Shown piece by piece: positions 1-5,888 of a stretch of DNA of 7,802 bases. The notes under the pieces are model-generated. The model was not told the DNA's origin. It saw only the letters and a program-made list of their open reading frames with translations, and searched no databases. The position numbers and the translations under genes were made by a program. The stretch spans positions 1 through 7,802 of the forward strand of contig JBNAVX010000111.1 of assembly GCA_049700155.1 (NCBI GenBank), in the 5' to 3' direction. This stretch comes from JACAEY01 sp049700155 (lineage in GTDB: Bacteria; Nitrospirota; Thermodesulfovibrionia; Thermodesulfovibrionales; SM23-35). Positions within the stretch are counted from its first letter, which is position 1. Each line of letters opens with the position of its first letter.

Positions 1-1
1 G

Positions 2-819
2 GCCTATGATCGGGCATCCTTAGGAATGCACAAACTTTGTAGTATTTCTATCTCTCACGAGACGATAAAGAACCCTGTCTATGAGGAGGGTACTGGAGTA
101 ATAAAACAGAAAGGGCAAAAGCGGCAGAGGGTATGGGAACAAGGGGAGGAGATTCCTTCTGGAGTAAGGATTCTAACATCCGAAGAATATCCAGCTGAAC
201 CTTCAATTGGTAATGGTAATGAAGACAGAAATGAGGACATTAATGAGAATAGACTGAGAAAGGTCAGATGGATAAGGGAGTTTTACGATGACAATACTCT
301 GCTTATAGATGATAAAGACATTCAGAGTATAAGGAAGTATTTTAAAGATAAGGTATTATCCTTCAATAGGTTATATCCTCTATTACTCTTTCAGAGATAC
401 GAGGCACTATATTGGTATCCCAATTCCATTCCCTGAAAAGATCAGGGGACTTGAATGTAGAGCATTTCAAGGAGATAGGTAAAAAGACCCTTGGGTGTAA
501 AACCCTCTAGGTTCTTAAAAGAGACACCTCAAGATTACTTGTAACTGAGAATATTCTCGATGCCCTTGCAGGTGAGATAATTCTTGATGATGATAAAATT
601 ACCCTGTGTTCTACAAACGGAATCTGTAACATTGAGAGGATAGAAAAACTACTTGAGCAGTACAAATCAGAAGAGGTATCTTTTGCCCTTGATAATGATG
701 AGCAAGGACAGAAGGCTCAGGAAAAAGGCATTGAGATCGCAAAACCATTTTCAAAAATCCACATAGTTGATGACCACATAAAGGCAGGGGTGAAGGACCT
801 GCATAAATTGCTCTGTTAA
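2..819 (+). pseudogene. Broken Toprim_2-type primase/mobilisation gene, 5' end outside window
   Basis: One protein can be read only by changing frame. An open frame runs from the left edge to a TGA at 434-436 (acidic, Asn/Glu-rich middle). From about 385 the homologous-looking reading moves to the next frame (RHYIGIPIPFPEKIRGLEC, then RAFQGDR) until a TAA at 480-482. It then moves to a third frame, which reads KTL, a TAG at 508-510, then VLKRDTSRLLVTENILDALAG and runs to TAA at 817-819. The TAG sits where TGG (Trp) would fit. The last part looks like a Toprim domain of the Toprim_2 kind: LVTENILDALAG corresponds to the usual VTE-x-x-x-DAL strand, and ALDNDEQGQKA to the acidic D-x-D-x-x-G metal-binding motif. 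Such domains occur in plasmid and integrative-element primases and DUF3991-type proteins. The N-terminal part is not recognised. Two frameshifts plus a nonsense codon make a dead gene much more likely than a functional one. Confidence 0.72.
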
Positions 820-1098
820 GAAAAGGAAGTGGTGTAAACAGTATATGTGAGTGTATTTTAAAGCCTAAAGGATAATATAAGAATAGGGTAGGGGGGTTAC
901 AAGCTTCCCTACCAAATTAAGATTTCTCTGAGTATTCTTTTCTCTAGTTAAGACTACCTATATCAGTTTTAGAATCAAGAATATAATGAATGAATCTGTT
1001 CACTCCATAAATAAAATAAACAATGGGTGCCAGACTGTTGGTATTGGAAACTGTTTTCAGATTACTGTGATAAAAACGTGACAAAAATGCATGGAAAA

Positions 1099-1114
1099 CG
1101 CTATAATTATAGCG
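1099..1114. repeat. Perfect 16-bp palindrome inside the MITE-like unit
   Basis: CGCTATAATTATAGCG is fully self-complementary with no spacer. It sits near the middle of the inverted-repeat-bounded unit at 1025-1221. It could be a protein-binding site or a cruciform-forming internal feature of the element; nothing else marks its role. Confidence 0.6.
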
Positions 1115-1197
1115 ATTTATATATAAACAAAAAGTGGCTCAAATCCTTGAGTGACAAGGTTTTGTAAAGTATTTTCAAGCCTTTGCTAAGTCCCCTT

Positions 1198-1219
1198 AGA
1201 GTGCCAACCACTCTGGCAC
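1198..1219 (-). terminator. Possible hairpin downstream of the patatin gene
   Basis: Two mutually exclusive stems share these bases: GTGCCA (1201-1206) with TGGCAC (1214-1219), and AGAGTG (1198-1203) with CACTCT (1209-1214). On the - strand they lie 9 to 30 nt past the patatin stop codon, where a terminator would be expected. There is no following T-run, so any intrinsic termination would be weak. The same bases form the right end of the inverted-repeat unit. Confidence 0.25.
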
Positions 1220-1227
1220 CCCTCCAA

Positions 1228-2115
1228 TTATAGCCTTCCTTCATTTTGAAGTCTGTTTATTAGATTTTTTATCTCTGGTAATGACTGGATTGCTGCTTTT
1301 TCACCCTCAAGAACAGCCTCATGCCTTTTTGAAAAATCACTTGAACCTATATAACCTACTTTTGGTCTTATTACAATGTCGGCTTTTGATAGTTGAATGG
1401 AAGAGAGTTTTGAGTACATGATACTGATAGACTGCAGTATGGTCTCAATTGTTCCTTCAGGTGGTCTGTCTTCGATATCTGACGATATATCTACAGCAAT
1501 CACGAAATCTGCTCCATATCTCCTTGCTGCATCTACAGCAACAGGGCTTACAACACCGCCATCAACATATGTCCTATTATCAATCTTTACAGGTCTGAAT
1601 ATCCCTGGTATTGAACAACTTGCCCTAACAGCTTTGCCTGTGTTGCCTTTTCCAAAGACTACTTCCTGACCATTCTGGATATCTGTTGCAACTGCATAAA
1701 AAGGTATCCTCAATTTTTCCATTGGTGTGTTGTTCAACAGAGTATTAATATACTCTTCAAGTCTATCTCCTTTAATAAAACCATTGTCTGGAACTGTAAG
1801 ATCAATAATGTCTCCTTTTTCTATTGAAAAGGACATCTTCTGGAGCTGAAACGCATTATAGCCATATGCATAAATGCTTCCAACAAAACTTCCTGCGCTC
1901 GTGCCAACTATCATGTGGATTGGGATTTTATTCGACTCCAGTATTTTCAAGACACCTATATGAGCAAACCCTCTTGATGCACCTGCTCCAAGTACAAGTG
2001 CTATCTTCGCAGGCTTCGGAGGTGGTTTGATTTCTTTTGGTGCACATGATGCCATAAAAAATAAAAAGATTATGAAAATAATAGATATATTCAAGAGGGT
2101 TTTATTTTTACTCAT
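1228..2115 (-). CDS. Patatin-like phospholipase, predicted lipoprotein (RssA/NTE type)
   Basis: Predicted Ser-Asp dyad lipid acyl hydrolase anchored in the envelope; the natural substrate is unknown. With the ATG at 2115 the protein has 295 residues. A signal segment rich in Ile and Phe ends in the lipobox MASC, making Cys24 the likely lipidated residue, followed by a proline-rich linker. The patatin domain then shows the oxyanion-hole motif GAGASRG (43-49), the nucleophile elbow GTSAG (71-75, Ser73) and the second catalytic residue in DGG (Asp184). An in-frame TTG two codons upstream (2121) is rejected because it lies only 1 nt from the AGGAGG at 2123-2128, whereas the ATG is 7 nt from it. 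The gene is divergent from the cobalamin adenosyltransferase. A cytosolic RssA-like protein is the alternative, but the lipobox argues against it. Confidence 0.9.
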   Translation of the reverse strand: MSKNKTLLNISIIFIIFLFFMASCAPKEIKPPPKPAKIALVLGAGASRGFAHIGVLKILESNKIPIHMIVGTSAGSFVGSIYAYGYNAFQLQKMSFSIEKGDIIDLTVPDNGFIKGDRLEEYINTLLNNTPMEKLRIPFYAVATDIQNGQEVVFGKGNTGKAVRASCSIPGIFRPVKIDNRTYVDGGVVSPVAVDAARRYGADFVIAVDISSDIEDRPPEGTIETILQSISIMYSKLSSIQLSKADIVIRPKVGYIGSSDFSKRHEAVLEGEKAAIQSLPEIKNLINRLQNEGRL

Positions 2116-2122
2116 CTTCAAA

Positions 2123-2128
2123 CCTCCT
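2123..2128 (-). promoter_or_regulatory. Strong Shine-Dalgarno of the patatin gene
   Basis: On the - strand this reads AGGAGG and lies 7 nt before the ATG at 2115. It decides that start over an in-frame TTG at 2121. It is also part of an inverted repeat with the ribosome binding site of the divergent gene. Confidence 0.85.
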
Positions 2129-2172
2129 GAAAATTTAAATCTCTAACTCAAAATATTCCTTGTATTTTATCT

Positions 2173-2178
2173 TATAAT
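2173..2178 (+). promoter_or_regulatory. Candidate -10 box for the cobO-like gene
   Basis: A perfect TATAAT would place transcription start near 2185, giving a leader of about 45 nt that includes the AGGAGG at 2220-2225. There is no recognisable -35 at the normal spacing, and in such A+T-rich DNA a chance match is possible. Confidence 0.3.
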
Positions 2179-2229
2179 AAATATTATCATCATTATGTAT
2201 ATTCTTTTCTAAAAATTTCAGGAGGATAC

Positions 2230-2793
2230 ATGGAAGCAAATCTCAGAAAACTTGAACCTCAAAAAAGAATAGGTCTGATAGTTGTTTTAACAGGTAATGG
2301 AAAAGGGAAAACAACCTCTGCACTTGGTATGGCACTCAGGGCTGTAGGGCATGATATGAAGGTTTGTATAATCTATTTTATGAAGGGCGATATGTATTCA
2401 GGTGAAATGAATGGCATAAAGAAATTAGCTCCAAATGTTGAACTTCATCTTATGGGAAAAGGATTCTGTGGTATCTATGGAAATCCTTATCCCTATGAAG
2501 AACACAGGGCTAATGCACAGGATGCGATAAGAATAGCAAAAGAGAAGATGCTTTCCGGAAATTATGATATTTTAATCCTCGATGAAATTAACAATGCCTT
2601 AAAGCTTAAGCTTATTGATTTGTCTCAGGTTCTTGATCTCTTAGAGAATAAACCTCCATTGATCCATTTGATTCTAACAGGCAGAGATGCCCATCCAAAA
2701 GTTATTGAAATAGCACACACTGTTTCTGAAATAAAGGAAATAAAGCATGCTTATAGAAAGAAGATAGAGCCACAGAAGGGAATTGATTATTAA
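2230..2793 (+). CDS. cobO: Cob(I)alamin adenosyltransferase, CobO/BtuR/CobA family
   Basis: Transfers the 5'-deoxyadenosyl group of ATP to cob(I)alamin or cobinamide, making the coenzyme B12 form, in the cytoplasm. At 187 residues it is close to the usual family length. It shows the family P-loop GNGKGKTTS (22-30), the strand-end acidic motif DEINNAL (118-124) and the C-terminal pattern TGRDAHPKVIEIAHTVSEI followed by KHAYRKKIEPQKGIDY. The usual ADLVTEM reads AHTVSEI here, so that loop has diverged. The ATG at 2230 follows AGGAGG (2220-2225) at a 4-nt spacing. No other cobalamin gene is present, so it may serve salvage or act with genes elsewhere. The 87-residue gene follows after 68 nt on the same strand. 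Confidence 0.93.
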   Translation: MEANLRKLEPQKRIGLIVVLTGNGKGKTTSALGMALRAVGHDMKVCIIYFMKGDMYSGEMNGIKKLAPNVELHLMGKGFCGIYGNPYPYEEHRANAQDAIRIAKEKMLSGNYDILILDEINNALKLKLIDLSQVLDLLENKPPLIHLILTGRDAHPKVIEIAHTVSEIKEIKHAYRKKIEPQKGIDY

Positions 2794-2861
2794 CTCCACT
2801 TATTCTTAAGATAAGATTAAAAAGGTAGGGTTATAAAGATTTTCCGTATATAGAGATTGGT

Positions 2862-3125
2862 ATGGAAAAACAGGATATATTCATAAAAGAGATAAAAGAA
2901 CTGGCAAAGAGATTTACTTCTGAGGAGATTGAAAGCTGTATTCAGCAACAACTCAAAGAAGGTGAGAATATATGCGATGTTAAAGGTCCTGTTGAATATG
3001 TCATAGGTGAACTCGCAAAAGCCGAATTTGTAAAAAAATTAATGGAAGAAGGGATGTCAATTTCAGATGCAGTCAGAGAACTCGCAAGAAGAATACGCCT
3101 TGTGCAAAGAGGGTTTAAAGAATAA
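2862..3125 (+). CDS. Small helical protein of unknown function (87 aa)
   Basis: I do not recognise this protein. It is charged and probably mostly helical: amphipathic stretches cover about residues 3-33 and 45-85, with Lys/Glu/Arg spaced as in soluble helices. It has two cysteines (26 and 38), no signal peptide and no membrane segment. It lies between the adenosyltransferase (68 nt upstream) and the Clp1/Grc3-like kinase (41 nt downstream), all on the same strand, so co-transcription is plausible. The ribosome binding site is poor (only a GAG about 8 nt before the ATG). The amino-acid composition and lack of an overlapping gene support real coding. A regulatory or partner role for either neighbour would be a guess. 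Confidence 0.72.
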   Translation: MEKQDIFIKEIKELAKRFTSEEIESCIQQQLKEGENICDVKGPVEYVIGELAKAEFVKKLMEEGMSISDAVRELARRIRLVQRGFKE

Positions 3126-3152
3126 TTAAGGTATAAGTATCTTTCGACTTTT

Positions 3153-3161
3153 TGTTATAAT
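3153..3161 (+). promoter_or_regulatory. Extended -10 promoter next to the kinase start codon
   Basis: The bases TGTTATAAT fit the extended -10 consensus TGnTATAAT exactly. Only 5 nt separate the box from the ATG at 3167, so normal initiation 6-8 nt downstream would begin the mRNA at or within the start codon. There is no matching -35, which extended -10 promoters can tolerate. Confidence 0.55.
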
Positions 3162-3166
3162 TTTTC

Positions 3167-4012
3167 ATGGATATTTGTCCTGGACCTGAATGGGAAGGGA
3201 TTATAGAGAATCTGAAAAAACAAAAAGGGACAGTTTTTCTATTAGGAGCAACAGACTCAGGTAAATCCTCCCTGGCAAAATATCTGGTAAAGAAATTATT
3301 AAAAGAAAATATAAGAATTTCTATTGTTGATGCTGATGTTGGTCAGTCAACAATCGGACTCCCTGGGACTATAACCATGAAGGTTTTTCTTAATGAGAAA
3401 GATATGAAAGATCTTAAATTTGATAAAATGTTTTTCGTTGGTTCTACAAATCCAGCAAAGAAAATCGCTATAATGGTTGATGGTTCAAAAAAGATGGTTA
3501 ACCTTTGCAGAAAAAAATCCGAGGTTGTTATTGTCGATACAACCGGACTTGTCTCAGGAGAAATTGGAAGGGATTTGAAGCTCCAAAAGATCAGAGCTAT
3601 AAGACCAGAACATATTATCGCAATCCAGAAAAGTAATGAATTAGAGCATATTATTAATCATATTGATGATATTCCTATTCAACGCATAAAGGCATCAAGC
3701 ATGGCAAAACCCAGAGATAGAGAAAATCGTTTACAATACAGAAGGAGGAAATTTCTTATTTATTTTGATGAAAAAGAAATCTCCGAATTTCTATTAAATC
3801 ATAAGGATGTAAAATTTTTCTATAATAACAAACAAATTGTTTTGAAAGAAGGAGATTTTAAAAAGGGAACCATAATTGGTTTGAATCATAATGATGATAC
3901 GATTGGTTTAGGTGAAATCATTGAAATTAGTGATGGGGCTGTCTTCTTTAAATCACCGATAAAGTCCTTAAATAAAATTAATAAAATATTGTTCAGCGAT
4001 ATAGAGATATAA
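3167..4012 (+). CDS. Clp1/Grc3 (NOL9)-family polynucleotide 5'-kinase
   Basis: Members of this family phosphorylate 5'-hydroxyl ends of RNA or DNA with ATP or GTP; Grc3/NOL9 acts in rRNA processing and Clp1 in tRNA and mRNA processing. The 281 residues show Walker A GATDSGKSS (27-35), the family's DADVGQS motif (55-61, Walker B plus the substrate-contacting Gln), the strand end VIVDTTGLVSG (121-131) and an arginine-rich lid at 183-194 (RDRENR then RRR). The C-terminal third (about 205-281) contains GTIIGLNHNDDTIGLGEI, like the C-terminal beta domain of archaeal homologues (COG1341). The start is fixed: an in-frame TAA lies at 3158-3160, and the next ATG is beyond the Walker A motif. There is no Shine-Dalgarno. 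Such proteins are common in archaea and eukaryotes and uncommon in bacteria. A GTPase-like annotation is the main alternative. Confidence 0.85.
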   Translation: MDICPGPEWEGIIENLKKQKGTVFLLGATDSGKSSLAKYLVKKLLKENIRISIVDADVGQSTIGLPGTITMKVFLNEKDMKDLKFDKMFFVGSTNPAKKIAIMVDGSKKMVNLCRKKSEVVIVDTTGLVSGEIGRDLKLQKIRAIRPEHIIAIQKSNELEHIINHIDDIPIQRIKASSMAKPRDRENRLQYRRRKFLIYFDEKEISEFLLNHKDVKFFYNNKQIVLKEGDFKKGTIIGLNHNDDTIGLGEIIEISDGAVFFKSPIKSLNKINKILFSDIEI

Positions 4013-4013
4013 T

Positions 4014-4033
4014 AATTTTTAGGCTCAAAAATT
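4014..4033. terminator. Weak A+T hairpin between convergent genes
   Basis: AATTTTT (4014-4020) pairs with AAAAATT (4027-4033) around a 6-nt loop, directly after the kinase stop codon and in the 52-bp gap before the DUF488 gene end. It could work in both directions because each arm gives a T-run on one strand, but the stem has no G-C pair. Confidence 0.28.
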
Positions 4034-4064
4034 TAAAACTTATAATTTTATAAATACATCCCTA

Positions 4065-4514
4065 TTAATTAGGTATCCATACCTTTCCTTTATCAATAAT
4101 ATGCTCAACTTCCCATCCTCTTTTATGAAGTTCCCTTGAAATCCATCTTCTATGACATTTCCAAGGGAACTTTTCAGCACAGATAATTACGGCTCTTTTC
4201 TTAATTGCAATAGACTCAAGAAAATTAATACCTTTTTTGAATTCTTCAGTAAATGTATAAGAAAGATATCCACCTTTTCTGAAACCACCGAGTTCATTTC
4301 CAAGAAAGTGGTATTCAATCCCTTCCTGGTTTAAAAGTGCCTGAAGATTTTCTCTCCTGAATATAGGGATTTTACCTTTTGGAAATCTTCTAACGTCAAT
4401 GAGGCTTTGAATATCATAGGCAGAAAGAATTTCTATAAAGTCTTCCTCTGTTCTTCTGCTTGTTCCCAGAGTATATATTTTTTTTACAGTGATATTTTTC
4501 ACTTGACAATTCAT
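4065..4514 (-). CDS. DUF488 domain protein
   Basis: Small cytoplasmic protein of the DUF488 family; its biochemical function is not established. The 149 residues follow the family pattern closely: IYTLGTSRRTEEDFIEIL (13-30), the DVRRFP motif (40-45), EYHFLGNELGGFRKGG (67-82) and CAEKFPWKCHRR (112-123) with its conserved Cys-Ala-Glu-Lys and Cys-His-Arg, then a short C-terminus ending in VWIPN. The ATG at 4514 gives the usual length, but there is no Shine-Dalgarno; an 8-bp inverted repeat begins at the very next base upstream. An internal GTG four codons in also lacks one. The gene is convergent with the kinase and divergent from the transglycosylase, with only 27 bp between the two start codons. 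Confidence 0.88.
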   Translation of the reverse strand: MNCQVKNITVKKIYTLGTSRRTEEDFIEILSAYDIQSLIDVRRFPKGKIPIFRRENLQALLNQEGIEYHFLGNELGGFRKGGYLSYTFTEEFKKGINFLESIAIKKRAVIICAEKFPWKCHRRWISRELHKRGWEVEHIIDKGKVWIPN

Positions 4515-4532
4515 GCTATTTTAAGCTACAAA
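4503..4532 (+). promoter_or_regulatory. Candidate promoter of the transglycosylase gene
   Basis: TTGACA (4503-4508), a perfect -35, is followed after 18 bp by TACAAA (4527-4532), a 4-of-6 match to the -10. It lies across the DUF488 start codon. Transcription would begin near 4539, within a few bases of the ATG at 4542, which agrees with the absence of a Shine-Dalgarno there. Confidence 0.4.
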
Positions 4533-4537
4533 ATAGC
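4515..4537. repeat. 8-bp inverted repeat abutting the DUF488 start codon
   Basis: GCTATTTT (4515-4522) and AAAATAGC (4530-4537) are perfect inverted copies around a 7-nt spacer. The repeat fills nearly all of the 27 bp between the divergent start codons. In a DUF488 transcript it would be a hairpin immediately before the ATG; as DNA it could be an operator. Confidence 0.6.
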
Positions 4538-4538
4538 C

Positions 4539-4570
4539 TGTATGATTAAATTTATTACATTAATCATACA
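4539..4570. repeat. 11-bp inverted repeat containing the transglycosylase start codon
   Basis: TGTATGATTAA (4539-4549) and TTAATCATACA (4560-4570) are perfect inverted copies around a 10-nt spacer. The start codon ATG (4542-4544) is in the left arm, so it would be paired if the RNA folds. The alternative is a DNA operator at the divergent start region. Confidence 0.65.
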
Positions 4571-5888
4571 TAGTTTTATATTATTGTTTGTTTTTTCTGC
4601 TTATGCATCAGGTACTAATCCTGATACTTCTGAGCAGCTTGAACAAACAAAGATTTCTTCATTACCTGAAGAAAAAAGAATAAACACACCTGAAATAGTA
4701 TCAGATTATAATTCAAATGATCTTGTAATAAAAGCAATTAATAAAAATATTAATCTATTTACCGAAAAAATAAGAGAAAAATTTTCGGTCTGGCTGAGCA
4801 GGTCAGGCAAATATATTGAATTGATGAAAGACATTTTGAAGAAAGAAAATGTCCCTGAAGAGATCGTTTTTATACCCCTAATTGAAAGTGGCTTCAATCC
4901 TTATGCCTGTTCTCCTGCAAATGCAGTTGGTTACTGGCAGTTTATTGCATCAACTGCAAGAAAGTATGGATTGAAGATAAACTGGTGGATGGATGAAAGA
5001 AGAGACCCTATAAAATCTACTGTTGCTGCAGCAAATTATTTCAAAGACCTATACAGGATGTTTGGCTCATGGAACCTTGCAATGGCAGCCTATAATGCAG
5101 GTGAGGGCAAGATACTTAAGGCATTAAATATGACAAACAGTGATGATTATTGGTCTTTATTAAATACAAAATATTTGAGAAATGAAACAAAAGATTATGT
5201 TCCTAAATTTATAGCAGCCAGTATGATAGCGAACAGTCCACAGGACTTTGGATTCGAAGACATCGAATATCATCCTCCCCTTGAATATGATGAGGTCATT
5301 CTCAATTCTCCTATAGACCTTGATATTGCAGCGCTCTGTGCAGAAACGGATTTAAAAACGATAAAAGAGTTAAATCCAGAACTCAGAAGATGGTGTACAC
5401 CACCTGATGTATCTGAATATACTCTAAGAATTCCTCCCGGGATGAAGGATACATTTTTAAGAAATCTATTAATGATTCCAGAAGAAGAGCGTTTCTCAAT
5501 TGAGAAATACAGGGCAAAGAAGGGTGACACCCTTAAAAAGATTTCTAAGAGAACAGGTATCCCACTTCAGGTTATCCTCGATTTAAATTCTATGGAAAAG
5601 ATAATACCGCTTAAAGCTGGTACAATAATTTATCTTCCTCCTAAAGGAAAATTTGTATTAGATGCATTTGACAAAAAATATATAAAAAAGGCTTCTTTTA
5701 CAAAAAGGAAAGTTTCATTTAGTAAAGAGAAAAGAATGGATGTAAGAAAAAAGAAGAATTTTGTGAAAAAGTCAAATATTAAAAAAATAAAATCTTCTTC
5801 GATAAACAAAGGAACAAATATAAAACCAAAGAAGATCTCAGTAAAATATAGCAAGAAAAATCATAGACAATCCTTAAAAAGGACTTAG
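4542..5888 (+). CDS. mltD: MltD-like membrane-bound lytic murein transglycosylase with LysM and basic tail
   Basis: Cleaves the MurNAc-GlcNAc bond of peptidoglycan in the periplasm, leaving 1,6-anhydroMurNAc. The 448-residue product begins with a signal peptide (about 1-22, likely cut after AYA). The SLT/GH23-type domain spans about 95-225, with the catalytic Glu115 in IPLIESGFNPYACSP, then AVGYWQFI and AYNAGEGK (about 183-190). A single LysM domain lies at about 323-367 (YRAKKGDTLKKISKRTGIP, then a YLPP end). The last 81 residues contain 26 Lys and 5 Arg against 4 acidic residues. The open frame continues upstream across the DUF488 gene, but ATG 4542 is chosen because it opens directly on the signal peptide. 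It has no Shine-Dalgarno. The lipobox of E. coli MltD is absent. The end overlaps the convergent TPR gene by 4 nt. Confidence 0.9.
   Translation: MIKFITLIIHSFILLFVFSAYASGTNPDTSEQLEQTKISSLPEEKRINTPEIVSDYNSNDLVIKAINKNINLFTEKIREKFSVWLSRSGKYIELMKDILKKENVPEEIVFIPLIESGFNPYACSPANAVGYWQFIASTARKYGLKINWWMDERRDPIKSTVAAANYFKDLYRMFGSWNLAMAAYNAGEGKILKALNMTNSDDYWSLLNTKYLRNETKDYVPKFIAASMIANSPQDFGFEDIEYHPPLEYDEVILNSPIDLDIAALCAETDLKTIKELNPELRRWCTPPDVSEYTLRIPPGMKDTFLRNLLMIPEEERFSIEKYRAKKGDTLKKISKRTGIPLQVILDLNSMEKIIPLKAGTIIYLPPKGKFVLDAFDKKYIKKASFTKRKVSFSKEKRMDVRKKKNFVKKSNIKKIKSSSINKGTNIKPKKISVKYSKKNHRQSLKRT

Larger units (their letters stand above)
1025..1221. mobile_element. MITE-like or deleted-IS remnant bounded by inverted repeats
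   Basis: The left end reads GGGTGCCAGACTGTTGG (1025-1041). The reverse complement of the right end (1204-1221) reads GGGTGCCAGAGTGGTTGG. The outer ten bases are identical; allowing one substitution and one single-base gap, the match covers 16 of 18 positions. The roughly 197-bp unit has no open frame. These are properties of a MITE or an IS that has lost its transposase gene. The four bases next to the left end, CAAT (1021-1024), recur at 1225-1228, three bases outside the right end, so a target duplication is possible but not convincing. The right end lies just outside the patatin stop codon. No IS family could be assigned by eye. Confidence 0.42.
820..1227. other. Gene-free stretch with repeats
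   Basis: No plausible coding frame is seen on either strand. The stretch holds a weak hairpin at 887-913 (GGTAGGG pairing with CCCTACC, 13-nt loop, no following T-run), the inverted-repeat-bounded unit at 1025-1221, a perfect palindrome at 1099-1114, and a small hairpin at 1138-1151 (CTCAA, 4-nt loop, TTGAG). It separates the decayed Toprim gene from the end of the patatin gene. Confidence 0.6.
2123..2225. repeat. Mirror-image ribosome-binding regions between divergent genes
   Basis: CCTCCTGAAAATTT (2123-2136) and AAAATTTCAGGAGG (2212-2225) are inverted copies that match at 13 of 14 positions. Each contains the ribosome binding site of its own gene. The 75 bp between them are nearly all A+T and must hold both promoters; the best -10-like hexamer is TATAAT at 2173-2178 on the + strand, with no good -35. 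Confidence 0.6.

Noticed and set aside
887..913. GGTAGGG/CCCTACC hairpin as a terminator of the Toprim gene or as a G-quadruplex.
   Set aside because: No T-run follows, the loop is 13 nt, and there are not four G-runs. Kept only as a note on the gene-free stretch.
1140..1150. CAAATCCTTGA occurs here and again at 7576-7586, suggesting attachment-site-like direct repeats on both sides of the gene block.
   Set aside because: The match is 11 bp and does not extend in either direction. Several such chance 11-mers are expected in 7.8 kb of A+T-rich sequence.
1198..1225. The reverse complement of this region begins GGAGGGGTGCCAGAGTGGTT, like the 5' end of a tRNA-Ser or tRNA-Tyr gene.
   Set aside because: No anticodon arm, TpsiC arm or matching CCCCTCC acceptor half follows at tRNA distance. 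The bases are explained by the inverted repeat at 1025-1221.
2116..2121. TTG start for the patatin gene two codons upstream of the ATG.
   Set aside because: It is only 1 nt from the AGGAGG, while the ATG at 2115 has the normal 7-nt spacing.
4407..4541. Open frame continuing upstream of the transglycosylase, giving a 45-residue longer protein.
   Set aside because: It lies antisense to well-conserved DUF488 codons and would bury the signal peptide. ATG 4542 begins exactly at that signal peptide.
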